The notes under the pieces are model-generated. The model worked only from the letters and a program-made list of their open reading frames with translations, did not search any database and was not told the origin of the DNA. Made by a program: the position numbers and the translations under genes. From Actinomycetota bacterium (lineage in GTDB: Bacteria > Actinomycetota > Actinomycetes > Streptosporangiales > Streptosporangiaceae): 5,200 bases of DNA. Below, one piece after another: positions 1 to 4,667 of the stretch. Position 1 is the first letter of the stretch. Each line of letters opens with the position of its first letter. The stretch is taken from contig QGUZ01000339.1 in the NCBI GenBank assembly GCA_003242605.1, positions 1-5,200 of the forward strand. Direction: 5' to 3'.

Positions 1-55
1 CACCGTGGCTGTCATCCCGGGCATGCCGTGCGGCGGAGCGCGGCGGGCGAGAGCA

Positions 56-78
56 GGGGCAGGGGGAGCGGGCGGGGG
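56..78 (+). other. G-quadruplex-type G-run cluster
   Basis: Four G-runs of 4, 5, 3 and 5 bases (56-59, 62-66, 70-72, 74-78) are separated by loops of only 2, 3 and 1 bases. This fits the standard pattern for an intramolecular G-quadruplex on the plus strand. A second G-rich stretch (134-186) fits less strictly. In a genome this rich in G+C such runs can arise by chance, so folding and function are inferred. Confidence 0.4.
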
Positions 79-230
79 TGAGTGCGGTACGCGGGCGGGC
101 GGCGTCACACGGCCGCCGGCGGGCGTGACCGGCCGGGACGGGGGGAACGGTGGTCGGGGAGCGGCGGCAGGGACGGGGGAGGGCGGTGATGCGGCCCGGG
201 GCAATGGGGCGTCCCGCTATGCGGCCGTCG

Positions 231-249
231 CCGTTTGTTCACCAAACGG
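231..249. promoter_or_regulatory. 19-bp inverted repeat, probable operator
   Basis: CCGTTTGTTCACCAAACGG has perfect 7-bp arms around a 5-bp spacer, a usual size for the site of a dimeric repressor. It lies about 80 bp upstream of the 45-codon gene at 330. The motif AACGGACA overlaps its right arm (245-252) and recurs in direct orientation at 279-286. The half-site GTTTGT recurs inverted as ACAAAC at 284-289. An 8-bp palindrome, ATGTACAT, follows at 290-297. No T-run follows the inverted repeat, so it is unlikely to be an intrinsic terminator. The binding protein is unknown. Confidence 0.4.
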
Positions 250-329
250 ACACCTTCTCGCGCCCCGCGCCTCATCCGAACGGACAAACATGTACATAAC
301 ACCCATTCGGTTCGTTTTGTGAGGTCCCC

Positions 330-467
330 GTGCCAGCTTTCCTCGGATCCCTCCTCGCCAAGGCGGCCGTGATGCTGCTGGAAGCGCTCCTGGTGGAGCT
401 CGTCAAGGCGATGCTGAGCGGCGTGTTCCGCAACGCCGGTGCGCGCCTGGTGACGGCCGCCGCCTGA
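330..467 (+). CDS. 45-residue hydrophobic small protein
   Basis: Function is not recognised. The gene starts with GTG at 330, behind GAGG at 321-324 with a 5-base spacer, and ends with TGA at 465-467. Third positions are almost all G or C, like the larger genes. The peptide is dominated by Ala, Leu and Val. Residues 3-33 should form one helix, with Lys11, Glu18, Glu23 and Lys26 as the only charges in its core, and the tail carries Arg34 and Arg39. There is no Cys, no signal-peptidase site and no double-glycine leader. Such a peptide could lie in or along the membrane, or self-associate. Known short hydrophobic peptides include type I toxins, leaderless bacteriocins and small membrane-protein regulators, but nothing here assigns it to one of these. 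It stands alone, with a likely operator upstream and hairpins directly behind the stop. Confidence 0.6.
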   Translation: MPAFLGSLLAKAAVMLLEALLVELVKAMLSGVFRNAGARLVTAAA

Positions 468-468
468 T

Positions 469-482
469 CGCCCGTCCGGGCG
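469..482 (+). terminator. Short hairpin behind the small gene
   Basis: CGCCC at 469-473 pairs with GGGCG at 478-482 around the tetraloop GTCC, one base after the stop codon of the 45-residue gene. It has no U-run behind it, which is common for actinobacterial terminators. It may add to termination by the much stronger palindrome at 524-546. Confidence 0.3.
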
Positions 483-523
483 TGCCATCGCCGTGGAGCC
501 GGGGCCGCATGACCGCGGCGGGC

Positions 524-546
524 GCCGCGCCGCCGGGCGGCGCGGC
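524..546. terminator. 23-bp perfect palindrome, bidirectional terminator
   Basis: Bases 524-534 and 536-546 are perfect reverse complements, 11 bp made only of G and C, around a single central base. The structure is therefore a very stable hairpin in RNA from either strand. It lies between two converging genes, the 45-residue peptide gene (+, stop 467) and the membrane-protein gene (-, stop 604), where a shared terminator is expected. There is no U-tail on either side. The heptamer GCATGAC stands on both flanks (507-513 and 545-551) in direct orientation. Confidence 0.5.
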
Positions 547-603
547 ATGACGAAGGGCGGCGCGGGGCGCCGGCCCGGCCCGCCGTCGCCCCTCGGCCGC
601 CCG

Positions 604-1110
604 TCAGCCCTGGCCCTCCTCGCCGGCGGCGCCGCCCTTGCCCGATCTGCGCCGCCGTGAGCTCTCCGCCGTCTCCTGCTTGGCGGTGGGATCCGGAGGC
701 GGGGGCGCGGCGGGGCGGTCCGCGGTCGCCCGGGCGCGCTCGGTGCGCTCACCGCCGCGGCGCATGCGCTGCCCGATCGCGGTCCCCACGCCGATCGCGA
801 CCGCCACCGGCCACTCGATCGCGCCGAGCGCCGCCGCCGCACCGAGGCCGCCGTAGTAGGCGAGCCGGGCGGGCGGGGGCAGCGCGGCGCGGGCGGCCCG
901 GGCGGCGCGCTCGGCCGGCTCGGTCGACAGCCGCGGCAGGCGCAGGTGCGGGCGATGGATGCGCAGGCTCATCACGGGAGTGTCGAGCGCGAACAGGTCG
1001 CGGTCGTGCGCGGTGCGCTCGGGCCGGTCCTCCCGGGTGGCCCGCACCTTCTCCTCGGCCGTCATCGTCGCGCCCTTGCCGGACGCCTGCTTGGTTCCGG
1101 CCACGGTCAT
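604..1110 (-). CDS. 168-residue membrane-anchored hypothetical protein
   Basis: The biochemical role is unknown. The chosen ATG (1110-1108) follows GGGGAGGA (1124-1117) with a 6-base spacer, a strong ribosome binding site; an upstream start at 1140 lacks one. Residues 1-80 are charged and Lys/Arg/Glu-rich, with a patch of Arg, His and Pro at 50-60. Residues 83-113 form the only hydrophobic stretch, beginning LAYYGGLGAAAALGAIEWPV and rich in Gly and Ala. It could be one long membrane segment or a tight hairpin of two, broken at Glu99-Trp100-Pro101. Residues 115-168 are a polar, Pro/Arg/Lys-rich tail that looks disordered. From memory, small actinobacterial hypothetical proteins often carry a similar YYGGLG...EWPVA core. 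It is transcribed away from the Lrp/AsnC gene, and its 3' end meets the palindrome at 524-546. Confidence 0.75.
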   Translation of the reverse strand: MTVAGTKQASGKGATMTAEEKVRATREDRPERTAHDRDLFALDTPVMSLRIHRPHLRLPRLSTEPAERAARAARAALPPPARLAYYGGLGAAAALGAIEWPVAVAIGVGTAIGQRMRRGGERTERARATADRPAAPPPPDPTAKQETAESSRRRRSGKGGAAGEEGQG

Positions 1111-1303
1111 GGATCGTCCTCCCCACGGCGAGATGGTCAATCCGAGACATTTGCCGGGGCCGGGCGTGTTATGCGCCTCTTTCCGCCTGCTACCCGATTG
1201 TTTGGTGCGGTTTGACCGGCCCTCCGGCCCCCGCGCCTCCGGGCGGTAGCTTTTGATCTACAAAGTAAAGGGCGCCGCATCCGTGCCGCCCCTGACGCCC
1301 GCA

Positions 1304-1329
1304 CAGGACCTGGAATCAGGACCTGGAAT
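1304..1329. repeat. Perfect tandem 13-bp repeat
   Basis: CAGGACCTGGAAT occurs twice with no gap (1304-1316 and 1317-1329). Each copy contains the odd palindrome CAGG-A-CCTG, so there are two identical dyads 13 bp apart. The array lies 60-85 bp before the Lrp/AsnC start and overlaps the likely promoter. It could be a double operator, possibly for autoregulation by the gene product, or a simple replication-slippage duplication. Confidence 0.6.
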
Positions 1330-1334
1330 ACGGT
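1305..1334 (+). promoter_or_regulatory. Possible promoter of the Lrp/AsnC gene
   Basis: TACGGT at 1329-1334 fits the TAnnnT pattern of an actinobacterial -10 element. The best -35 match is AGGACC at 1305-1310, with an 18-bp spacer, and is only half matched to TTGACA. Transcription would begin near 1341, leaving a leader of about 48 bases. The tandem repeat would cover the promoter. TTGACC at 1212-1217 is a better -35 sequence but has no -10 partner at a suitable distance. Confidence 0.25.
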
Positions 1335-1349
1335 CGCGTCCAGGCCGTA
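1322..1349 (+). repeat. Two interlocking inverted repeats
   Basis: CCTGGA (1322-1327) is the reverse complement of TCCAGG (1339-1344), and TACGG (1329-1333) is the reverse complement of CCGTA (1345-1349). The two pairs overlap in an a-b-a'-b' order. In RNA they would be alternative hairpins rather than one stable fold, because no bases separate a' from b' to span the first stem. In DNA they could be overlapping binding sites next to the tandem repeat. Confidence 0.35.
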
Positions 1350-1369
1350 ACCCGCAAGCGGCCGAAAAC

Positions 1370-1383
1370 CGCCGCCGGCGGCG
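1370..1383. repeat. 14-bp GC palindrome before the regulator start
   Basis: CGCCGCCGGCGGCG is a perfect 14-bp palindrome ending 5 bp before the GTG at 1389, where a ribosome binding site should be. It may mask translation initiation or act as an operator. Its sequence is low complexity, so chance is a real possibility. Confidence 0.35.
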
Positions 1384-1388
1384 ATACC

Positions 1389-1859
1389 GTGTGTCGGGTG
1401 GAGGAGATCGATCGCCGCATCATCACACTGCTGGCCAAGGACGGCCGCATGAGCTTCACCGACCTCGCCCGCGAGACCGGTTTGTCGGTGTCGGCGGTGC
1501 ACCAGCGGGTGCGCCGGCTGGAGAAACGGGGCGTGATCCGCGGCTACGCCGCCCTGATCGACTACGACGCGATCGGCCTCCCGCTCACCGCGTTCATCTC
1601 GATCAAACCGATCGATCCGGCCGCGCCGGACGACGCGCCGCAGCGCCTGGAGCACCTCACCGAGGTGGAGGCCTGCCACAGCGTGGCGGGCGACGAGAGC
1701 TACATCCTCAAGGTCCGCGTCGCCTCGCCCCAGGCCCTGGAGGACCTGCTCCAGCGCATCCGCGCCGCCGCCAACGTCTCCACCCGCACCACCGTCGTGC
1801 TCAGCACGCCGTACGAGCACCGCCCGCCGGACCTGTCGGTCCTCGACACCCAGAACTGA
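1389..1859 (+). CDS. Lrp/AsnC-family transcriptional regulator
   Basis: This is a feast/famine-type DNA-binding regulator. Such proteins form dimers and larger rings and sense amino acids or other small ligands. Residues 5-57 form the winged helix-turn-helix; the core reads SFTDLARETGLSVSAVHQRV (22-41), followed by RRLEKRGVIRGYAALID. Residues 64-140 form the ligand-binding RAM domain, including SVAGDESYILKV (98-109) and a terminal strand STRTTVVLSTPYE. The full length of 156 residues is normal for the family. The GTG at 1389 is a convention: no clear Shine-Dalgarno sequence precedes it, and GTG at 1398, giving MEEIDRR, is also possible. Repeats in the upstream region suggest autoregulation. 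The HelD gene follows 54 bp later on the same strand and is the most likely target or operon partner. The ligand cannot be read from the sequence. Confidence 0.93.
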   Translation: MCRVEEIDRRIITLLAKDGRMSFTDLARETGLSVSAVHQRVRRLEKRGVIRGYAALIDYDAIGLPLTAFISIKPIDPAAPDDAPQRLEHLTEVEACHSVAGDESYILKVRVASPQALEDLLQRIRAAANVSTRTTVVLSTPYEHRPPDLSVLDTQN

Positions 1860-1884
1860 CCCGGCGGCCGGGCCGCGGCGGGCC

Positions 1885-1911
1885 GTGACCGGGGCGGACA
1901 GGCGGTAATCT
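1885..1911 (+). promoter_or_regulatory. Possible promoter in front of HelD
   Basis: TAATCT at 1906-1911 fits a -10 element. GTGACC at 1885-1890 matches TTGACA at four of six positions, but the 15-bp spacer is short. Transcription would start near 1917-1918, on top of the GTG codons at 1914 and 1917, which would make the longer HelD form leaderless. Otherwise HelD is read through from the Lrp/AsnC gene. AGGCGG at 1900-1905 could serve as a ribosome binding site for GTG 1914 on a longer transcript. Confidence 0.3.
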
Positions 1912-1913
1912 CC

Positions 1914-4343
1914 GTGGTGACCGCCTGGGGCCGCGCCACGCGCCCCGACCACGTCCCGTCCCCGCGGCGGCCGCGGGGCACCACCACAGGCCCGGAGTAC
2001 CCGATTTCCACAGACCCCGGCGACCGGCTCACCGCCCGGCGACGCGAGCTGGCCAGGGAACAGCGCTACGTGTCCGCCCTGTACGCCCGGCTCGACGAGC
2101 TGCGCGAGCGGACGCAGCGGCGCCTCGACGAGGTGCTGGCCCAGGGCGCCACCGGCACCCACCAGAACCGGTCCGAGCGCGACACGTTCGCCGCCATGTA
2201 CGCCGGGCGGCTGGCGAGCCTGTGGGCGGTGGAGCACGGGCTGTGCTTCGGCCGCATCGACCTCGCCCCCGGGGAGGCGGGCGCGGACGGCGGCGGGGAC
2301 CGCACCCTGTACATCGGCCGCATCGGCCTGTCCGACGACGACCAGCGGCGGCTGCTCGTCGACTGGCGGGCGCCCGCCGCCCAGCCGTTCTACCGCGCCA
2401 CCCCGGCCGCCCCCATGGGCCTGCGGCGCCGCCGCCACCTGCGCACCAAGGGCCGCCGCGTGGTCGGCATCGACGACGACCTGCTCGACCCCGACACGCT
2501 CACCGAGGCCGACCACGCCACGCTGAGCGGCGAGGCCGCGCTGCTCGCCGCCCTCGCCGCCCGCCGTACCGGGCGGATGCGCGACATCGTCGCCACCATC
2601 CAGGCCGAGCAGGACCGCATCATCCGCGACGACCTCAGCGGGGTGCTCGTCGTCGAGGGCGGGCCCGGCACCGGCAAGACCGTGGTCGCCCTGCACCGCG
2701 CCGCCTACCTGCTCTACACCCACCGGGAGCGGCTGGAACGCCGCGGCGTGCTCGTCCTCGGCCCCAACCCCGCCTTCCTCCGCTACATCGAGCAGGTGCT
2801 GCCCTCGCTCGGGGAGACCGACGTGCTGCTCGCCACGATCGGCGAGCTGTACCCCGGGGTGCGCGCCGAGGCCGCCGAGGACCCCCGGGCGGCCGCGGTC
2901 AAGGGCGAGGCGCGCATGGCCGAGGTGATCGCCGCCGCCGTACGGGACTGGCAGCGCATGCCCGACGAACCGGTGGAGATCCGCCTCGACCGCTACACCC
3001 TGCGGCTCGACCGCCGCAGCCTCGAGGCGGCCCGGCAGCGCGCGCTCCGCTCCCGCCGCCCGCACAACCAGGCCCGCGCCGTGCTGGTACGGCACCTGCT
3101 CACCGTGCTGGCCCGGCAGGCCGCCCGCCGCCTCGGCAAGGGCCTGCTCGACGAGACCGAGCTGGAGGACCTGCGCGAGGAGCTGCGCACCGAGCCGGCG
3201 GTGCGGGCCGCCCTCAACCGCCTGTGGCCCTACCTCACCCCGCAGCGGCTGCTCATCTCCCTCTACACCAGCCCCGAGCGCATGGCCCGGGCCGGGCTCG
3301 GCCCCGCCGAACGCGAGCTGCTGCGCCGCGACCGGCCCCGCCCCGGCGAGCCGTACTGGACCGAGGCCGACGTGCCGCTCCTCGACGAGGCCGCCGAGCT
3401 GCTCGGCGAGATCGACGAGGGCGTGCTGCGCGCCACCGCCCTCGCCGAGGAGGAGGCCGCCGCGGCCCGCGCCGCACGTGAGGAGGACGAGCGGGCCCAC
3501 CTCGCCTACGCCCAACAGGTGCTGGAGCTCACCGGCATGGCCGAGATGATCGACGCCGAGCGGTTCGCCGCCCGCCACCGGGACGACGAGCCGTACCTGA
3601 CCACGGCCGAGCGGGCCGCCGCCGACCGCACCTGGGCGTTCGGGCACGTCATCGTCGACGAGGCGCAGGAGCTGTCGGCGATGGCCTGGCGCATGGTGAT
3701 GCGGCGCTGCCCCAGCAGGTCGATGACGATCGTCGGGGACCTGGCGCAGACCGGCTCGGCCGCCGGCGCCCGCTCCTGGGCGGAGATGCTCGACCCCTAC
3801 ACCGCCGGGCGCCGCCGCGAGCGCAGGCTCACCGTCAACTACCGCACCCCGGCCGAGATCATGGCGGTCGCCGCGGACGTGCTCGCCCTCGTCGACCCCG
3901 GCCTGCGCGCCCCCGAGTCGGTGCGGGAGACCGGCGTGACGCCGTGGGCGGTCCGCGTCGACGACCTGTCCGCGCTGCCCGCGATCGTCGCCGCGGAGGT
4001 GGTCGAGGACGGGCGGCTCGGGGTGATCGTGCCCCGCGCGATCGCCGCCGAGGTCGGCGCGCTGCTCACCGCCGAGGTCGACGGCGCGGTCGCCGGGCCC
4101 GGCCCGGCCGCGCTCGACGCCCCCGTGGCCGTGCTCACCGTCACCGCGGCCAAGGGCCTGGAGTTCGACGTGGTGATCGTGGTCGAGCCCGGGCGGATCC
4201 TCGCCGAGTCCCCGCGCGGCGCCGGCGACCTGTACGTCGCGCTGACCCGCGCCACCGCCGGTCTCGGCGTGGTCCACACCGGCCCGCTGCCGGCGGCGCT
4301 GGCCCGGCTGCGGCCCCGCACGGCCGGCCCCGCCCGGCGGTGA
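1914..4343 (+). CDS. helD: HelD-like RNA polymerase-recycling ATPase (UvrD/Rep superfamily 1)
   Basis: HelD-type ATPases bind RNA polymerase, push arms into its channels and free it from DNA and RNA; some actinobacterial members lessen rifamycin action. The charged N-terminus (about 36-105) suits the coiled-coil arm for the secondary channel. Walker A GGPGTGKT is at 249-256. The region 340-560 is the large insertion typical of HelD, with the marker WTEADVPLLDEAAELLG at 482-498. Motif II DEAQ is at 582-585, GDLAQ at 608-612, NYRTP from 642, TAAKGLEFD at 744-752 and LYVALTRA at 773-780. All ATPase motifs are intact, and 809 residues is near the family size. The gene follows the Lrp/AsnC gene by 54 bp. 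The first 30 residues are Pro/Arg-rich and unlike the family, so the true start may be 1917 or ATT at 2004. Whether it is a rifamycin-protecting HelR cannot be decided here. Confidence 0.92.
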   Translation: MVTAWGRATRPDHVPSPRRPRGTTTGPEYPISTDPGDRLTARRRELAREQRYVSALYARLDELRERTQRRLDEVLAQGATGTHQNRSERDTFAAMYAGRLASLWAVEHGLCFGRIDLAPGEAGADGGGDRTLYIGRIGLSDDDQRRLLVDWRAPAAQPFYRATPAAPMGLRRRRHLRTKGRRVVGIDDDLLDPDTLTEADHATLSGEAALLAALAARRTGRMRDIVATIQAEQDRIIRDDLSGVLVVEGGPGTGKTVVALHRAAYLLYTHRERLERRGVLVLGPNPAFLRYIEQVLPSLGETDVLLATIGELYPGVRAEAAEDPRAAAVKGEARMAEVIAAAVRDWQRMPDEPVEIRLDRYTLRLDRRSLEAARQRALRSRRPHNQARAVLVRHLLTVLARQAARRLGKGLLDETELEDLREELRTEPAVRAALNRLWPYLTPQRLLISLYTSPERMARAGLGPAERELLRRDRPRPGEPYWTEADVPLLDEAAELLGEIDEGVLRATALAEEEAAAARAAREEDERAHLAYAQQVLELTGMAEMIDAERFAARHRDDEPYLTTAERAAADRTWAFGHVIVDEAQELSAMAWRMVMRRCPSRSMTIVGDLAQTGSAAGARSWAEMLDPYTAGRRRERRLTVNYRTPAEIMAVAADVLALVDPGLRAPESVRETGVTPWAVRVDDLSALPAIVAAEVVEDGRLGVIVPRAIAAEVGALLTAEVDGAVAGPGPAALDAPVAVLTVTAAKGLEFDVVIVVEPGRILAESPRGAGDLYVALTRATAGLGVVHTGPLPAALARLRPRTAGPARR
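1994..2006 (+). promoter_or_regulatory. Ribosome-binding-site-like GGAG before ATT codon 31 of HelD
   Basis: GGAG at 1994-1997 lies 6 bases before ATT at 2004-2006, in frame with HelD. Starting there would give M-STDPGDRLTARRRE, a typical actinobacterial N-terminus, and a 779-residue protein. ATT is a very rare start codon, best known from infC. The AT-richer codons around it (ATT, TCC, ACA) resemble the relaxed composition often seen at true starts. This is suggestive only. Confidence 0.3.
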
Positions 4344-4434
4344 GGACGTCCGCACGCGGAACCGGTAAAGGGCCCGGGCTACCCTTCGGACCGGACCCGT
4401 CCCGTCGGCGGCGAGCTCGGAATCCGTTGTCTAC

Positions 4435-4602
4435 TGGGTATCCGGGCCCCTCCCGGGTCCAACCCCCCGATCCGGCTGGGGTGCCCCGACTCGACGGAAC
4501 GCCAGCACTGCGCCTGGCTGTGCTGACGGAGTGTCCCTCCGTCATGGACGCAGAGTCCGACGATGTCAGAAGACGGCCAACCGGTCAGTCCCGTGCTGGA
4601 CT
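4435..4602 (-). ncRNA. Candidate structured small RNA, minus strand
   Basis: A transcript from the minus-strand promoter at 4636-4609 would start near 4602. It would begin with an 8-bp hairpin (arms 4605-4598 and 4591-4584, one G-U pair, 6-base loop), though the outermost pairs may precede the start. Three more stems follow closely: 4558-4555 with 4549-4546, 4543-4537 with 4531-4525 (7 bp, perfect), and 4525-4520 with 4508-4503 (6 bp, perfect; it shares base 4525). A GC-rich hairpin at 4458-4440 could end it. No open frame in it looks coding and no ribosome binding site is seen. It matches no RNA family I can recall by sequence, including tRNA, RNase P RNA, SRP RNA and tmRNA. The 3' end is a guess, and the hairpins could equally belong to a plus-strand RNA. 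Confidence 0.3.
4440..4458. terminator. GC-rich hairpin between HelD and the hairpin cluster
   Basis: Bases 4440-4446 pair with 4452-4458 (7 bp including one T-G pair) around a 5-base loop. On the plus strand it lies about 95 bp behind the HelD stop; on the minus strand it lies about 145 bases into the candidate RNA. There is no U-run on either side. It could stop either transcript. Confidence 0.3.
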
Positions 4603-4608
4603 GGCAGC

Positions 4609-4636
4609 AAACTACCGACCTCAGCTCAGATGTCAA
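4609..4636 (-). promoter_or_regulatory. Vegetative-type promoter on the minus strand
   Basis: Reading leftward, TTGACA (4636-4631) is a perfect -35 element. A 16-bp spacer separates it from TAGTTT (4614-4609), which fits the TAnnnT -10 pattern. This is the closest match to a housekeeping sigma-factor promoter seen in the window. It points away from the gene at 5034 and toward the HelD 3' end, where no minus-strand gene is found. Confidence 0.45.
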
Positions 4637-4645
4637 CCGCGTCCC

Positions 4646-4667
4646 GATCAGCGGTGATCCAAGTTTT
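4646..4667 (+). other. Hairpin followed by TTTT
   Basis: GATCA (4646-4650) pairs with TGATC (4655-4659) around the tetraloop GCGG, and TTTT follows at 4664-4667. On the plus strand this resembles a weak intrinsic terminator. Viewed as DNA, it is a dyad 9 bp upstream of the -35 element of the minus-strand promoter, so it could instead be an operator. Confidence 0.3.

Larger units (their letters stand above)
1..329. other. Non-coding upstream region
   Basis: No gene can be supported here. The plus frames that stay open read as Gly/Arg/Ala-rich low-complexity protein without a ribosome binding site, as expected by chance in DNA of this composition. On the minus strand, two in-frame ATG codons (at 24 and 15) could begin a gene leaving the left edge, but at most eight codons are visible and no Shine-Dalgarno sequence precedes them. 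The left part is strongly purine-rich on the plus strand (49-82 and 134-186). The right part, 231-320, is clearly richer in A and T and looks like the control region of the small gene at 330. Confidence 0.6.
1111..1388. promoter_or_regulatory. Divergent control region between membrane gene and Lrp/AsnC gene
   Basis: This 278-bp gap holds no gene. It carries the ribosome binding site of the minus-strand gene and must hold promoters for both directions. AT-richer patches occur at 1142-1205 and 1250-1270. The second has an imperfect dyad around TTTGATCTACAAA (1252-1264), the kind of AT-rich site that Lrp-type proteins often bind. No minus-strand promoter with both elements near consensus was found. 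The plus-strand half holds the tandem repeat, the inverted repeats and the GC palindrome listed separately. Confidence 0.5.

Noticed and set aside
5..322. A 105-codon plus frame at the left edge
   Set aside because: Gly/Ala/Arg low complexity, no ribosome binding site, and it covers the operator-like repeat.
105..842. A 245-codon minus frame across the small gene and terminator region
   Set aside because: Arg/Pro-rich, no ribosome binding site, and it runs through the 23-bp palindrome and overlaps two better-supported genes.
1322..1349. An H-type RNA pseudoknot from the interlocked repeats
   Set aside because: No bases are left between the third and fourth pairing segments to cross a 6-bp stem, so both stems cannot form together.
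1860..1913. A rifamycin-associated regulatory element before HelD
   Set aside because: No TTGC...GCAA-type inverted repeat is present in the gap or the 5' part of the gene.
2222..3481. A 419-codon plus frame inside HelD
   Set aside because: Arg/Pro/Ala-only composition in a shifted frame of a gene whose own frame carries all ATPase motifs.
1137..4355. A minus-strand open frame of more than 1000 codons opposite the regulator and HelD
   Set aside because: It is the mirror of two genes with clear domains. Its protein is Gly/Ala/His/Arg/Val-rich without any motif, as the antisense frame of GC-rich genes usually is.
4440..4480. A tRNA T-arm-like sequence around GGGTCCAACCC
   Set aside because: No acceptor, D-arm or anticodon stem can be fitted on either strand.
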